A stretch of 64,000 nucleotides of DNA, taken from the NCBI RefSeq assembly GCF_030247195.1, contig NC_080670.1:213268546-213332545 (forward strand), given 5' to 3'. Positions 22,681-33,480 of this stretch are shown one piece after another. The notes below the pieces were generated by a model, which was given only the letters and a program-made list of their open reading frames with translations, did not search any database and had not been told where the DNA came from. Both the position numbers and the translations under genes were made by a program. The DNA is from Topomyia yanbarensis. Its lineage: Eukaryota; Arthropoda; Insecta; Diptera; Culicidae. Within the stretch, counting starts at the first letter, position 1; every line of letters starts with the position of its first letter.

Positions 22681-22735
22681 CTCAGAGGCAGGATACGAAC
22701 CTGCAACCTTTGGGACTCCGGACACAAATCCTTAT
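22675..22735 (-). ncRNA. tRNA-like 3' half with T-run, SINE or tRNA relic
   Basis: On the minus strand a T-arm GCAGG-TTCGTAT-CCTGC (B-box-like GGTTCGTATCC) is preceded by GTCCGGAGTCCCAAAGGTT. It is followed by CTCTGAGGGG and then TTTTTTTT, a pol III-type terminator. A matching 5' acceptor strand (CTCAGAG) is missing and the usual A58 is replaced, so it is not an intact tRNA gene. Confidence 0.35.
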
Positions 22736-22785
22736 ATGACGAAAGAGAGATTACACAACCGCAGATCCCAACGCATTTGAAGACT

Positions 22786-23012
22786 TCTTTTCAATAGGTC
22801 CAATCTACAAAAGAGAGCCTCTCTTTGTTTACTTTCTCTTCCGCGAATTACTCGACCACTTTTCTGATTTCCCTTCAACTGTTTGCGTAATAAGCTCGTA
22901 AAAACCTTGGTCTTTCGAAACATACTGATAAATGTTAAAAAAGTTTTATGGTTTTGCAGTAATAATCGAAAGAGAAAAAGAAAGAGGGCTCTTATTTGCA
23001 GAGTAGACCTAA
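22786..23012. mobile_element. MITE of the TTTACTTTCTC family
   Basis: Ends AAGACTTCTTTTCAATAGGTC and GACCTAATGAAAAAAGTCTT are inverted (20 of them: AGACTTCTTTTCAATAGGTC). Inner arms pair GAGAGCCTCTCTTTGTTTAC with the AGAAAAAGAAAGAGGGCTC side. The assembly gap starts 22 bp past its right end. Confidence 0.7.
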
Positions 23013-23034
23013 TGAAAAAAGTCTTCATTTGGTC

Positions 23035-23534
23035 NNNNNNNNNNNNNNNNNNNNNNNNNNNNNNNNNNNNNNNNNNNNNNNNNNNNNNNNNNNNNNNNNN
23101 NNNNNNNNNNNNNNNNNNNNNNNNNNNNNNNNNNNNNNNNNNNNNNNNNNNNNNNNNNNNNNNNNNNNNNNNNNNNNNNNNNNNNNNNNNNNNNNNNNNN
23201 NNNNNNNNNNNNNNNNNNNNNNNNNNNNNNNNNNNNNNNNNNNNNNNNNNNNNNNNNNNNNNNNNNNNNNNNNNNNNNNNNNNNNNNNNNNNNNNNNNNN
23301 NNNNNNNNNNNNNNNNNNNNNNNNNNNNNNNNNNNNNNNNNNNNNNNNNNNNNNNNNNNNNNNNNNNNNNNNNNNNNNNNNNNNNNNNNNNNNNNNNNNN
23401 NNNNNNNNNNNNNNNNNNNNNNNNNNNNNNNNNNNNNNNNNNNNNNNNNNNNNNNNNNNNNNNNNNNNNNNNNNNNNNNNNNNNNNNNNNNNNNNNNNNN
23501 NNNNNNNNNNNNNNNNNNNNNNNNNNNNNNNNNN
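23035..23534. other. Assembly gap, 500 N
   Basis: Exactly 500 undetermined bases. A fixed round number usually denotes a gap of unknown true size. Open frames through it are meaningless. Confidence 0.99.
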
Positions 23535-23588
23535 GTTTGGCATAATTTGAAATATACATTTTTCTGTTTCCGAATTTTATGTTACTAG

Positions 23589-23865
23589 GCGTTGACGACT
23601 AATGTGGCTATGCCACATCGCTTTATGTTTGGTGCTGTCCGACATCGCTCCGCTCCTTCGGACTTAAACTAGTGGATAGCCGCTATGTTTGAGTAATTCG
23701 GGCAAACAAGCGGATGACTGATTTGCTTGCGAGGAGCCACCGACCCGCTGTCGGAACCCTGCGCATCTCGCTTCGAATCCTTGGCCTCGGTTATGCGACA
23801 TCACCAAGGGCTATTTGGTATGTAGATTCAAAGAGTTGTTCATATTTTAAAGAAGATCCAACCTT
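23589..23865 (+). repeat. Left arm of inverted repeat enclosing the transposon nest
   Basis: Runs from GTTGACGACTAATGTGGC through GGTGCTGTCCGACATCGCTC, GGACTTAAACTAGT, CCTTGGCCTCGGTTATGCGA and CTATTTGGTATGTAGATTC to AAGATCCAACC. The reverse complement at 30125-30387 has the same order. Identity is about 80% by eye with small indels. Confidence 0.8.
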
Positions 23866-24859
23866 TAGGGAATGTTCAGCAGTGTTCTATTTTATATAGG
23901 AGTTTTAAAGTAGAACTGGAACTGAATCAACCACATCCCCAGCAGAGCGATTGGATTTATAATTTCAAACAGTTCTGTTTTAGAATTTAAAACTGATTCT
24001 ATTTGTTGCTGATTTTAGAACACGTTTAGAGCCGCATTTTAAACATATAGAAAGTAACAGCACAAACACTTAGACGCGATTGACTGGGGGAAAATAATTT
24101 GGAGTCCAGTAACACCGATGTCATGGCGAGACATGAATTTTAAGCTAACCAGAACTCTCACTAAAACTACTGCTCTAGTTTTACAATTTTCAGTTTTATA
24201 CAGTGGAGACCCGATTTTATCAGCCCCCGATGTTATCTACCCCCGATTTTATCAGCTTCACATGAAAATTGATAGTGGGTAGTTTGATGGGCTCTAGCAG
24301 ACGAACCAAGTTAAATTCGAGTAAATCCTTTCTTGGGCATATATTTCTTATCTTAGAGATCCGAAAAATTCAAAAATATTTGTTTTTTTTAATTTTGCAC
24401 TGTCAGACCCCCTTAAGTGGAACTTAAAGTAAATAATCAGAAAAGGTTGCAAAGCTACAAAGAAGAATATTTTAAGAGCTTCGGTTTACTAAAAGACAGA
24501 AAAATACATGTCCCGATTTTATCAATGTTCCTGTTTTATCAGCTTAAACAGGTCGGACTCGATTATCCGTGATTCGATTAACCGGGGAAAATGATTCGAT
24601 TATCAGGGTGTTTAAAAAAAAGCAAATTTCAACTATAATCTCTTATTATAGTGCTAATTCGATTATTGCAGTCAATAGAACACTTTTCGGGCAATTGAGG
24701 GGGGGGGGTCTAGGGTTAACCTCCTCTCAAGTTTTGACCTACCTCAAAAATAGCTTATAAACGGGTTTTTCCGCGCAAAGTGACTCAAAAAAACCAAAAC
24801 TTGGAATCGACCTTCATGGATTGGAACCAGTTTTGAATAAATTGTTCATTTAGAGCCAA

Positions 24860-26054
24860 TATATGAGGAATTCCACGAAGATCCGTCCGAATATCTTTAA
24901 AATCGTGACCGACCATCTTAGATTCCAATGAAACTTTACACGTTTCACCGTCATGCAAGACTAAATATTTTCCACAGGTAATAGGATTATTTTGACTCAA
25001 GAGCAACTTTTCAAAATGGCGTAAACGTTTCTACGTGTATGAATTTCAATTTTTTTTTGTTCGATTACTGTATTTTATACAGCAAAACTATCTGAGAACG
25101 AGTTACAGGGAATGAATATTTCGGTCTGAAAAAAATATACACTGAAAAAAATGTTGTGTCATTTTTCAAAAAAACAAAAATTTATGATAAAAATTTAAAT
25201 TGCAAAAAAACCCATTTTTTTAAATTTTTTATATTTTGTTACCAAAAACCTAAAGAGAAAAGAAACATTTTGATTGTGATTGCATGATGGAGAAAAAATT
25301 GGTAAAAAAGTTTTTCTAACAATAACTTCGTACATGTTTCTAAATTTCACGTCTTTAAAACGATAAACGTTAAATTTTTGACATTTTTGATGGGGTAATG
25401 CGAATAACTTTTAAAAAGAGCATAATTACACGAATTAATTGTTTTTGAAGAAGCAAAATTTCAAATATCTCGAAAACTATCGCATTTTGGAAGATGTTTG
25501 GTAAATGCATTTTGATTTTCAATGGTGCTTAGAATTATATTCTGTAATAGAATTACAATTTTGTATGTCAATTAGTATGAAATTTAAAAACATGTACGAA
25601 GTTTTTGTTAGAAAAACTTTTTTACCGATTTTTTCTCCATCATGCAATCACAATCAAAATGTTTCTTTTCTCTTAAGGTTTTTGGTAACAAAATATAAAA
25701 AATTTTAAAAAAAGGGTTTTTTTGCAATTTAAATTTTTATCATAAATTTTTGTTTTTTTGAAAAATGACACATTTTTTTCAGTGCATATTTTTTCGGACA
25801 GAAGTATTCATTCCCTGTAACTTGTTCTCATAATAATAAAATGCATAAAATACAGTAATCGAACAAAAAAAATTTGAAATTCATACACGTAGCAACGTTT
25901 ACGCCCTTTTGAAAAATTACTCTTGTATCAAAATATTCCAATTGCCAGAGAATATCATGGAGATTCATACAGCGAACACACCTGCAAAGTTTCGTTCGAA
26001 TCGACGATGGTCATATTTTGCGGTCGGCCAGTTTCTCATGGAATCCCTCATATA
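24860..26054. mobile_element. 1.2-kb foldback element
   Basis: Ends TATATGAGGAATTCCA and TGGAATCCCTCATATA are inverted. The arms of about 590 bp remain paired throughout, for example GCGTAAACGTTTCTACGTGT with ACACGTAGCAACGTTTACGC, GTTACAGGGAATGAATA with TATTCATTCCCTGTAAC, and the poly-A/T rich centre near 25450. No protein coding. Confidence 0.88.
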
Positions 26055-26384
26055 ATAACCTAAATTGTTGTTTCGTTTGAACAGCCGCTCAGTCCATGGG
26101 AACACTCTTAATTTTAACAAATTGTTTAAAAAATTGTTTTTCTTCGGATTATATCTCTGGTACTGTTTGCAGTAGAATCAATCAGCAAGATAATTTTTTC
26201 AAAGATTTGTTTAAGGAATCCAAAAAAAAAAATTTAACGCCAGTGTTGCCAAATATGCAACTTTTTATTTTACACCAAAAGTACATTTTTCTCGTAATAA
26301 ACATATCGGTTACTGCAGGCTACATAAAATGTCATTATAACAAGATCGCTCGGTTGGTTTCTGGCTATCTCTTGGGATAATCAT

Positions 26385-28141
26385 TAGGGTGTCCCAAAAT
26401 GACATCATGTTAAAAAAGTCATCGGGCTCACTTCTTAAATGAAAGGTTAGGATATTAGGACCACTTTCTTCTTCGGAGTGAATCTGATAAAACGCTTCCT
26501 ACTAGTGGCGAATTTTGATTTTTTGAAAAAAGGGGCGATTTTGGATAAAATTTCAAATTTATGCCTATTGAAGTGGTCCCGAACTGTCTTAGATTTTTTC
26601 AGCATTTTTTTTTATTTTTCTGGAGACCCAAATGAAGTTAATTAGTTAGTTTGTACAAATCTTGAATTATAAGAGCGACAGAGCCATTAAAACTTAGTAA
26701 AAAGTGAAGTTTTTGGTGTTTTTCAGTATTTTCTCTTCAAAACTGGGTATCTACAAAATTTTAAAAGTATAGAAAACACTTTATAGAGTTGAGCCGAATA
26801 CAGGGGCGTAATTTTGCTGAAGAAAGTGTGTAGCTACGGCTAATGGGGTATGAGTTATTTAAATTTTTGTTAGATAACCTTTGACATTTTTAGCAATTCA
26901 TCAAAAATAATGCTGTTCCAAAAATAAATCAGTTCAAATGTAAAGCACCACAAATTGTTTTTCGGAAAATAGAAGGAAAATGATGAAAAACGACGTTTTT
27001 TGCTCGTCTTCAGTATGCCAGGACGAGGTTTAATGAGCATCTGATGATTTTTTTTGTAACTTAAATTATAAAAATAATGATAACTTTGCTAATGACGCCA
27101 AGTCTCTAATTATTTTTTGAAGAGTTAATTCTCCATAATTACTTCTAGGAGGCATCTTCAACAAAATAATTGTGTCAGAAGATGCGCTGTATTCTGTTGT
27201 AAAACGTTTTCGAGGATATTTGCCCCAAATTCGACTATTTCGGAATTATGTGATCTGTGACAATAAATATCAGTTTTTCAACAATCACCTCACTCTTCTG
27301 CATTTTTCTCCACTTTAAAGTTCCTAACATGGAAATAAGACCTTATATGGAAAATGTGAATACGCCAATCAATTCAGCCTTCAAATATACGCCATAATTT
27401 GCCATATTTGTTTAATTTTAGTGATTTTCAAACCCGCTAGGTTGCTATTAGTATACAAATTTAAAAAAAAAAATCGCCTATGCTCATAAAAACCGATTCT
27501 AATGTGCTAGAGACAAGCGGAAAACGCCATTTTTCATCATTTTTCTTCTATTTTCCGAAAAATAATATGTGGACTAAGCATACTTCGGTTGTTTTATTTT
27601 GTAGAACAGAGTTATTTTTGATGAATATCATAAAATGTCAAAAGGTTGTTTAACAAAAACTTAAATAACTCCTACCCCATTGGCCGTAGCTATACACTTT
27701 CTTCAGCAAAATTACGCCCATGTATTCGGCTCAACTATATAAAGCGTTTTCTTTACTTTTAAAATTTTGTAGATACCCAGTTTTGAAGAAAAACTACTGA
27801 AAAACAACAAAAAATTCACTTTTTACTAAGTTTTAATGGCTCTGCCGCTCTTATAATTCCAAATTTGTACAAACTAACTAACCAAACTTGTCCATTAGGA
27901 CATTCAGAAAATAAAAAAAACGCTGAAAACAATCTAAGGTCGTTCAAGAGCACTTTAAGAGGCACGCATTTGAAATTTTACCCAAAATGGGCCCATTTTT
28001 CAAAAAATCAAAATTCGCCACCAGTAGGGAGCATTTTAGCAAATTCACTCCGAAGAAGAAAGTGCTCCTAATACCCTAACCTTTCATTTAAGAAGTGAGC
28101 CCGATGACTTTTTTAACATGATGTCATTTTGGGACACCCTA
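26385..28141. mobile_element. 1.76-kb hAT-type foldback with 8-bp target duplication
   Basis: Both ends start TAGGGTGTCCCAAAATGACA. The outermost 67 bp or so are identical between arms, and the arms (about 850 bp each) stay recognisably complementary to the centre near 27260. ATAATCAT occurs immediately outside on both sides (26377-26384 and 28142-28149). It fits the nTnnnnAn preference and 8-bp length of hAT insertions. No transposase gene. The open frames inside are not conserved between arms. Confidence 0.92.
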
Positions 28142-28149
28142 ATAATCAT

Positions 28150-29438
28150 GACATGCTTCTCAGGATTCTGTTTGGATACTTTCTAGGATTTTGGTCAAAG
28201 TTTTCTTAGCATCCCAATGGAATCTATTTCAGAATTTCGATTGAGTATTCGTTCGTATTTCTGCGGTTTTTTTCTCTGAATTTTGATGCAGGATTCTAGA
28301 AAAAAGCTTCTTAGCTGTCTGGTGGAATCCTTCTAAAGATATAATTCCGCTGAAGATTATGATTTATTGCAGATACTGGTAGAATCATGGTCCTATTTTC
28401 ATTGAAATTCGGTGTAAATATCCTGCTCTGAGTTCCAGTGGACTTTGACACAATATTGCTCTTCTCCCATTATCCCCTTCAACAATTGATTCCTGCTCAG
28501 AATTCCAAATTGCATCTTTAACCCCCTCAGGCCCTTCTTGTTGATAAAGAACCACGTTTCTAAATGACTATAACTTTTGGTTTACACAACGACAAACAAG
28601 TAAGGCTGATAAAAGCGACTAAGATCTTTCATTTGAGCACTAAAAGTTATAAATATTATCAGTCGAACAGAAGTTACTACAATTAATCTGATTGGGTTCC
28701 GCTGAAGCAGTGCTGCCAGGGATAGTTTCAGTTGATGGTGAAAATGAAATTTTGGAATATTTTCTTAGCCTAGTAATATTATTAACTGTTGAAACTTTTT
28801 TAATTTAGATTTCCCTCAATTACTTTTTTCATGCAATTGAACTAGATCGGAAGGTAAATATTGAGCAGCTTCTAGCACTGCAAAAGAAGCACCTATCTTT
28901 ATTAAACCAGGTTTTTCGTGTTTCTTGACCCCAGCAGTTCCAAGGAAAAATAGTTTAGGGACCCTATACGCGGTTGAAAAAAAGTTGGTCAAGAAATGGT
29001 TAACGAGATTCTGAAAAAAAGACTCGACCGTCACTGGAGGTGATTTCAATTCTTGGGTAGCTCAAGCAAAGATGGATGATAGGCTATGTAAAAAAGGCGC
29101 CAGCAGTACTTCTCGCTGAGGCGGCCGGGAACCCATCATCTACGTAAGCTGTTAGTCCTTCGCTAGTGACAAGTATGAGTGGGAGAGTTTGAGAAGACTG
29201 ACTACACGCGTAGTTATTAGCTGACAATCCGGTACGACATTGCTCAACTAAATGATGCTACAAGGACAAGGATCTCTTCTAACTAGAACGAGGGTTAAAA
29301 GACGTTGTTAGCTATGATATGTAACACCACCACGTAAATTAAACTGGAGCCAAGAAACAGACGACCCCTTGTTTATTTACTAACTTTAGTATTCGAGTAA
29401 TCGAATCATTTAGCTTGGAAAATTGAAGCCCCCGGTAA
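28150..29438. other. Interior of the 24549-29786 element, unresolved
   Basis: No recognised protein. The minus-strand frame at 28816-29049 contains GLIKIGASFAVLEAAQYLPS, which looks protein-like but matches no family I know. Confidence 0.35.
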
Positions 29439-29899
29439 TCGAATTGGACCTGTATTGCAAAAGACACACTTTATTAAAAAGTTTATCTTAGAATTCTTAT
29501 ACAAATAACTATGACCAAGTGATACATACCGTTAACTCGTTGCCAATATGAATAATAAATGAAAACAAACTGAAAATACAAATCACACTCTGAAAGTCTC
29601 AAAAATCGACTGGGGCCAAAATAGGTACATTTACATTTACCGTAATAGGAAAATTTACCCTGACAATTTTATTTGCAATTTCTCCACAAATGAAGCTTAA
29701 ATTCATAAAATAACGGCAAAAAAAGTTTGATTCGATTATCCGGGGTGAGATTTTTTTGAAATCCCCGGATAATCGAGTCCGACCTGAAATTCGGCCAAGG
29801 GGTTGATAAAAACGGATCTTTACTGTCAAAATTATGAATCTAGAGCTGGAACACACCTGAACATGTCCTTATGTTTAAGTGAACCATACAAACGAGTAA

Positions 29900-30120
29900 A
29901 TCAACACTTTGCTTGCGAACTTATTCGACATGCAGATTCAAAGAACTGCTCATGTTTGAAAGAAGGAGTCAACCCCTAAGTTTGGGTAAACCGGGCAAAC
30001 AGCTGGATCACCAGTTTACTTGCGAGGGCTATTTGGTATACAAATTTGAAGAACAGCTCATGACTGAAGAAGGAATCAACCCTTGTTTCTGGCAAATATA
30101 CACAAATATATTTTCCAGAG
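29900..30120 (+). repeat. Partial direct copies of the inverted-repeat unit
   Basis: Two imperfect units each contain ATTCAAAGAACTGCTCATG or a variant, a GAAGGAGTCAACCC-type segment and GGGCAAACAGCTGGATCACC. These are the same blocks found in the arms at 23700-23865 and 30125-30300. Confidence 0.6.
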
Positions 30121-30124
30121 ACGA

Positions 30125-30387
30125 GTGTTGATTCCTTCTTTCAAACATGAGCAATTCTTTGAATCCATGTACCAAATAGCGCTTGGATTTGTCGCATAAC
30201 CGAGACCAAGGATCCGCCGGACGAGGGGGCCATCGACCCGCCGTTGGAGGCGGCGATCCCTCACAAGCAAACTCGTTTGCCCGGGTTATTCAAACATAGG
30301 AGCTAACAACTAGTTTAAGTCCGACAGAGTGGAGCGATGTCGGACAGCACCAAAACGATGTGGCCTAGCTACATTAGACGTCAACAT
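30125..30387 (-). repeat. Right arm of inverted repeat enclosing the transposon nest
   Basis: Reverse complement of 23589-23865, ending TACATTAGACGTCAAC. See the left arm for landmarks. Confidence 0.8.
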
Positions 30388-30419
30388 TGAATATAACAGA
30401 GATTTTAATGTATATTTAA

Positions 30420-30530
30420 AATTATGCCAAACGACCATTATGCCAAATAAACATTATGCCAAATGAAAGCAAATGTGTCACCTGCTGTTATGCCAAACGA
30501 ACTTATGCCAAACGACGTGCTCTCGTTTCA
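30420..30530 (+). repeat. Clustered TTATGCCAAACGA motifs
   Basis: Five irregularly spaced copies of TATGCCAAA(C/T)GA or TATGCCAAATAAA within 100 bp. A degenerate short repeat, probably the end of an element adjoining the inverted-repeat arm. Confidence 0.7.
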
Positions 30531-33480
30531 AACATACTAGAATATAAAAATCGGAAATAAACTTTTAGCGTAAAAATCAGACAGAGATGTGTGTCTAACT
30601 GTGCTAATTTGGGCAGTAGTTTAGACGCATTGTCTAACTAAACACCCAGTTGCTGCTAGTTACTGACGAGATAAATTCGAAACACGAAAATCAAACTTAA
30701 TTTATTTAATGGCGCTTATTTTTCGTAAATATCCGTTGCTAGAACAGATTTCTTGCCAAATCATAAGTTTTTTTTGCATTTTGAAATTTTTCGACTATCG
30801 AAAACCCGTTGCTTTGACTGAATAACCGAGTATCAAATTGTATTCAGCAAATGTTCGACCTATGGTTCCAACAAAACCCAACCGCACGGAAATTGTTCGG
30901 ATTTTGTTCTTTTTCATTTCTCGCCCCTTAGACATCAGAAGCAAAACATCGGTTCTGAGAGTACTGCTGAGTTCCAGTGTATCGTACAACGCTTACGCTA
31001 CAACGATGAAGGTGTAAATCAATGCTAACGCTTAAAAATGTTAAAAAAAACAAAAGCCACGGAACCCCGAATAAGTCACTTTGAGCAAGCTTCCTCCACC
31101 CGCAATCGCTTGAATGTGGTTTAAAGAGAGTGACTAGTGAAAAGAAAACCCGAAAACGGAAAATCGATCCCACTTTAGACTTTATTTTAAATCAAATGTT
31201 TTCCGTTTATTTCTGCCTCTTCTTTAAGTAGACTCTTTTGTTCTTTAGTTAGTTTCGCGAGACGATATTAATATAAATGAATGCTAATATAAAAAAAGTT
31301 CTTGTTTCTCATCCACTCATACACACACACTCATCATCCATCGGTCATCGGATAGGCAAAATTAAAACCTGTAAATATATTAATGTAGGCACTTGTGAAA
31401 CCTTTTATTAGGCAAATCGGAGAAAAAAAAACTAAACCGCGCCGCAGCGGGAATGAATGTGTTCTAACCAATATGTATATTGTATATTAGTGTGTTACTT
31501 GTAGGCAATCCCAAACACCGATCAGTTTATAGTTGTTTAATTTCAGCTACTTTCCTAGTAACGAGAAACGTTTTCGTTGAGTTTCTTTTTATTTTACTTA
31601 TGTTTTTTTCTTCTTCGACTTCCATCGTTTTTGTTTCGTTTCATATTCAAGCATCGTTTTCGGATGCTGTTTTTTGTTTTTGTTTTTAACCGGTTCTCGT
31701 TTCGTTTGGCGGATCTTTCCGATTTTTGCACCGTGCATTTACTGGACTGACGATTCCGAGCATGTGTTACAGCGAGCAACAGAAGAAAAAAAAGTAAAAA
31801 CAATGATTAAATATAAATCACCTAGCATGTATGATCGTACATTGTATAAGAATTAACCTAGTACTGCCAGAATAAAAACATACTACTTTAACGGTACCCC
31901 GAATCCCCAAATCCCTTCCATCACAGCCACGTCACGTGTTTGGAAGGGAAGGATGCGGAAGGAGCTCTAATAGAATTGAAGCAAGCATTTCCAAGCGACC
32001 GACGTTTCGACATTCTTCTTCAGGCTCTGCACAGTAGTGTGCAAAACAACCAACACCCGGTGTGTTGGAGCGCTCTGTTTCCCCGTAAGGGAAAAACAGA
32101 AAATTAAGTAAAAAAAAAGCATTAGTTAGGATTGGTAGAATACGAGAATGTTATTGAGACGTACTTTTTTTTGTACTGCGAAGCTAGCAAACCGTAGAGC
32201 TAAACGTGGGGGTGTCAAACAGATTAAAGTTAATCCCGCAGCTTTAGAAAAAAAAGAGAGAGAGAGAGTGTGAACGGCGGTAGCGCACCCCTCTCCCAAG
32301 CAGCGCTCTATCTTCCTCCTGTGCGGAGTAACTGTCAAACATTTAGCCGGCGACAATGCGACTGCAGGATATGTAAAATAGCATTAGCAAGCACTATGAT
32401 ACATAATTTTGTGATAAAAAAAACATAATTAAAGATTAAACAATTGAATAAAGAAATACAACTTTGTATGATGATGATGGGATAATTCATTCAATACGCG
32501 TAAAACTATTACAAGCAAAGAGGGGAAAATATGATTCATTACTTGAATTTGTAACAGGAAAAAAAGAACAAGCATAGTTTGTAGCATAGAACGAAAACAA
32601 AACAATACATGAGTATAAATATAAACAAAAAAAACACTAGAAAAGAAAATCTGCTGGTATAGAAATGAGTAAAAGCATGAAAGGAAACAAACTAGTACTA
32701 AACAAACAAAAAAAAACAAGTCTACTGCGATCAGTAACTATATAACGCAAAGCAACAGAAAATAAAAGAAAATCTTTTCAAAACAATGTCGCTTGCGATT
32801 ATGTCACCTACCCGCGGTGTCGCGTATGTCGATAATTTCACAAGGCCTGAAACGATGACAACGAGCGAGCGGGGGTTTGTTTTCGCGTGGATACAATAAT
32901 TGTCTGCATGCAAAATTGTCTTTTTTTCTTTTGCTTCCCTACCTGTCAAGCGAGCAGGTGGGGTTGAACACGCTACACGATTTAGCGGTGTGACAGAAAC
33001 ATTGAACCTGCCAATCACTTTTGTTTCGATTTATTTGGTGATTTTTTTCTATTTAACAGTACATGTTTATAGAGATAACTGCGATTATGCCAAAGTGTTG
33101 CTGTTTGGTCAAATGGCGCTTGGCAATCCACAAGTTTGATAATCCAAGTTGGGAAGAAAATTAATTCAAACAGAAAATAAATGCTCATCAGTAGTTAACA
33201 GAGCGACTGGGGGATTGTATATCTCTCCCTAGAATGCCATTCTCCAGTATACCCCAATCCCCGGAAAACTTAATATTTTTATTCATTTTTTGGTTTGCAC
33301 ATTACACAATTCAAGAAACTTATGCGATGTTAAGCTGCTGAGAATCCCTAGTAAGAATTAAGGTTTCATGGCGCTCTTCAGGACTGCCTTGAAACTTATG
33401 GGGTTTTTCATTGAAAAACCCTGGGGCGGTGGATTGGAGAGCTTGGGTTGCTTATCTATCCTTCCGGCCATTATATCGTA
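30531..33480 (+). other. UTR-like non-coding stretch, no ORF assigned
   Basis: No transposon landmarks. Between about 31300 and 32760 the plus strand is A-rich with many short A runs, AATAAAG/AATTAAAG-type signals (32410-32460) and a Pumilio-like TGTAAATA (31371). This composition is usual for a long insect 3' UTR or an exon of a long non-coding RNA. No upstream coding exon could be found on either strand. GA repeat at about 32253-32270. Confidence 0.35.

Larger units (their letters stand above)
24549..29786. mobile_element. Element with CAGGTCGGACTCGATTATCC ends, possible pogo-like
   Basis: The left end CAGGTCGGACTCGATTATCC and the right end GGATAATCGAGTCCGACCTG are perfect 20-bp inverted repeats. 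The uninterrupted copy at 5871-5885 has four As where this locus has three on each side of the insertion, implying a 2-bp (AA) duplication. An additional related end, TCGAATTGGACCTG, lies at 29439-29452, so two nested relatives may be present. No transposase recognised inside. It contains two foldbacks. The minus-strand frame 28816-29049 (77 residues) is of unknown family. Confidence 0.75.
24201..29825 (+). mobile_element. MITE with CAGTGGAGACCCG ends, split by a 5.2-kb insertion
   Basis: Left end CAGTGGAGACCCGATTTTAT (24201). The reverse complement of the right end (29787-29825) starts CAGTAAAGATCCGTTTTTAT, so the two form imperfect terminal inverted repeats. Body 24201-24548 plus 29787-29825 matches 5839-6197 in the opposite orientation. 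The intruder occupies 24549-29786. The CAG start suggests a pogo/Tc1-type non-autonomous element, which is inference. Confidence 0.8.

Noticed and set aside
22675..22735. Intact tRNA gene on the minus strand
   Set aside because: Only the T-arm and a T-run terminator are convincing. The 5' acceptor strand does not pair and a key T-loop base is changed.
22732..23559. Long open frames on both strands across 22732-23559
   Set aside because: They consist mainly of the 500-N gap. Undetermined bases create no stop codons, so the frames are artefacts.
30425..30520. CRISPR-like array of TATGCCAAA repeats
   Set aside because: Repeats are short and irregularly spaced, in a eukaryotic setting. This is ordinary degenerate simple repeat.
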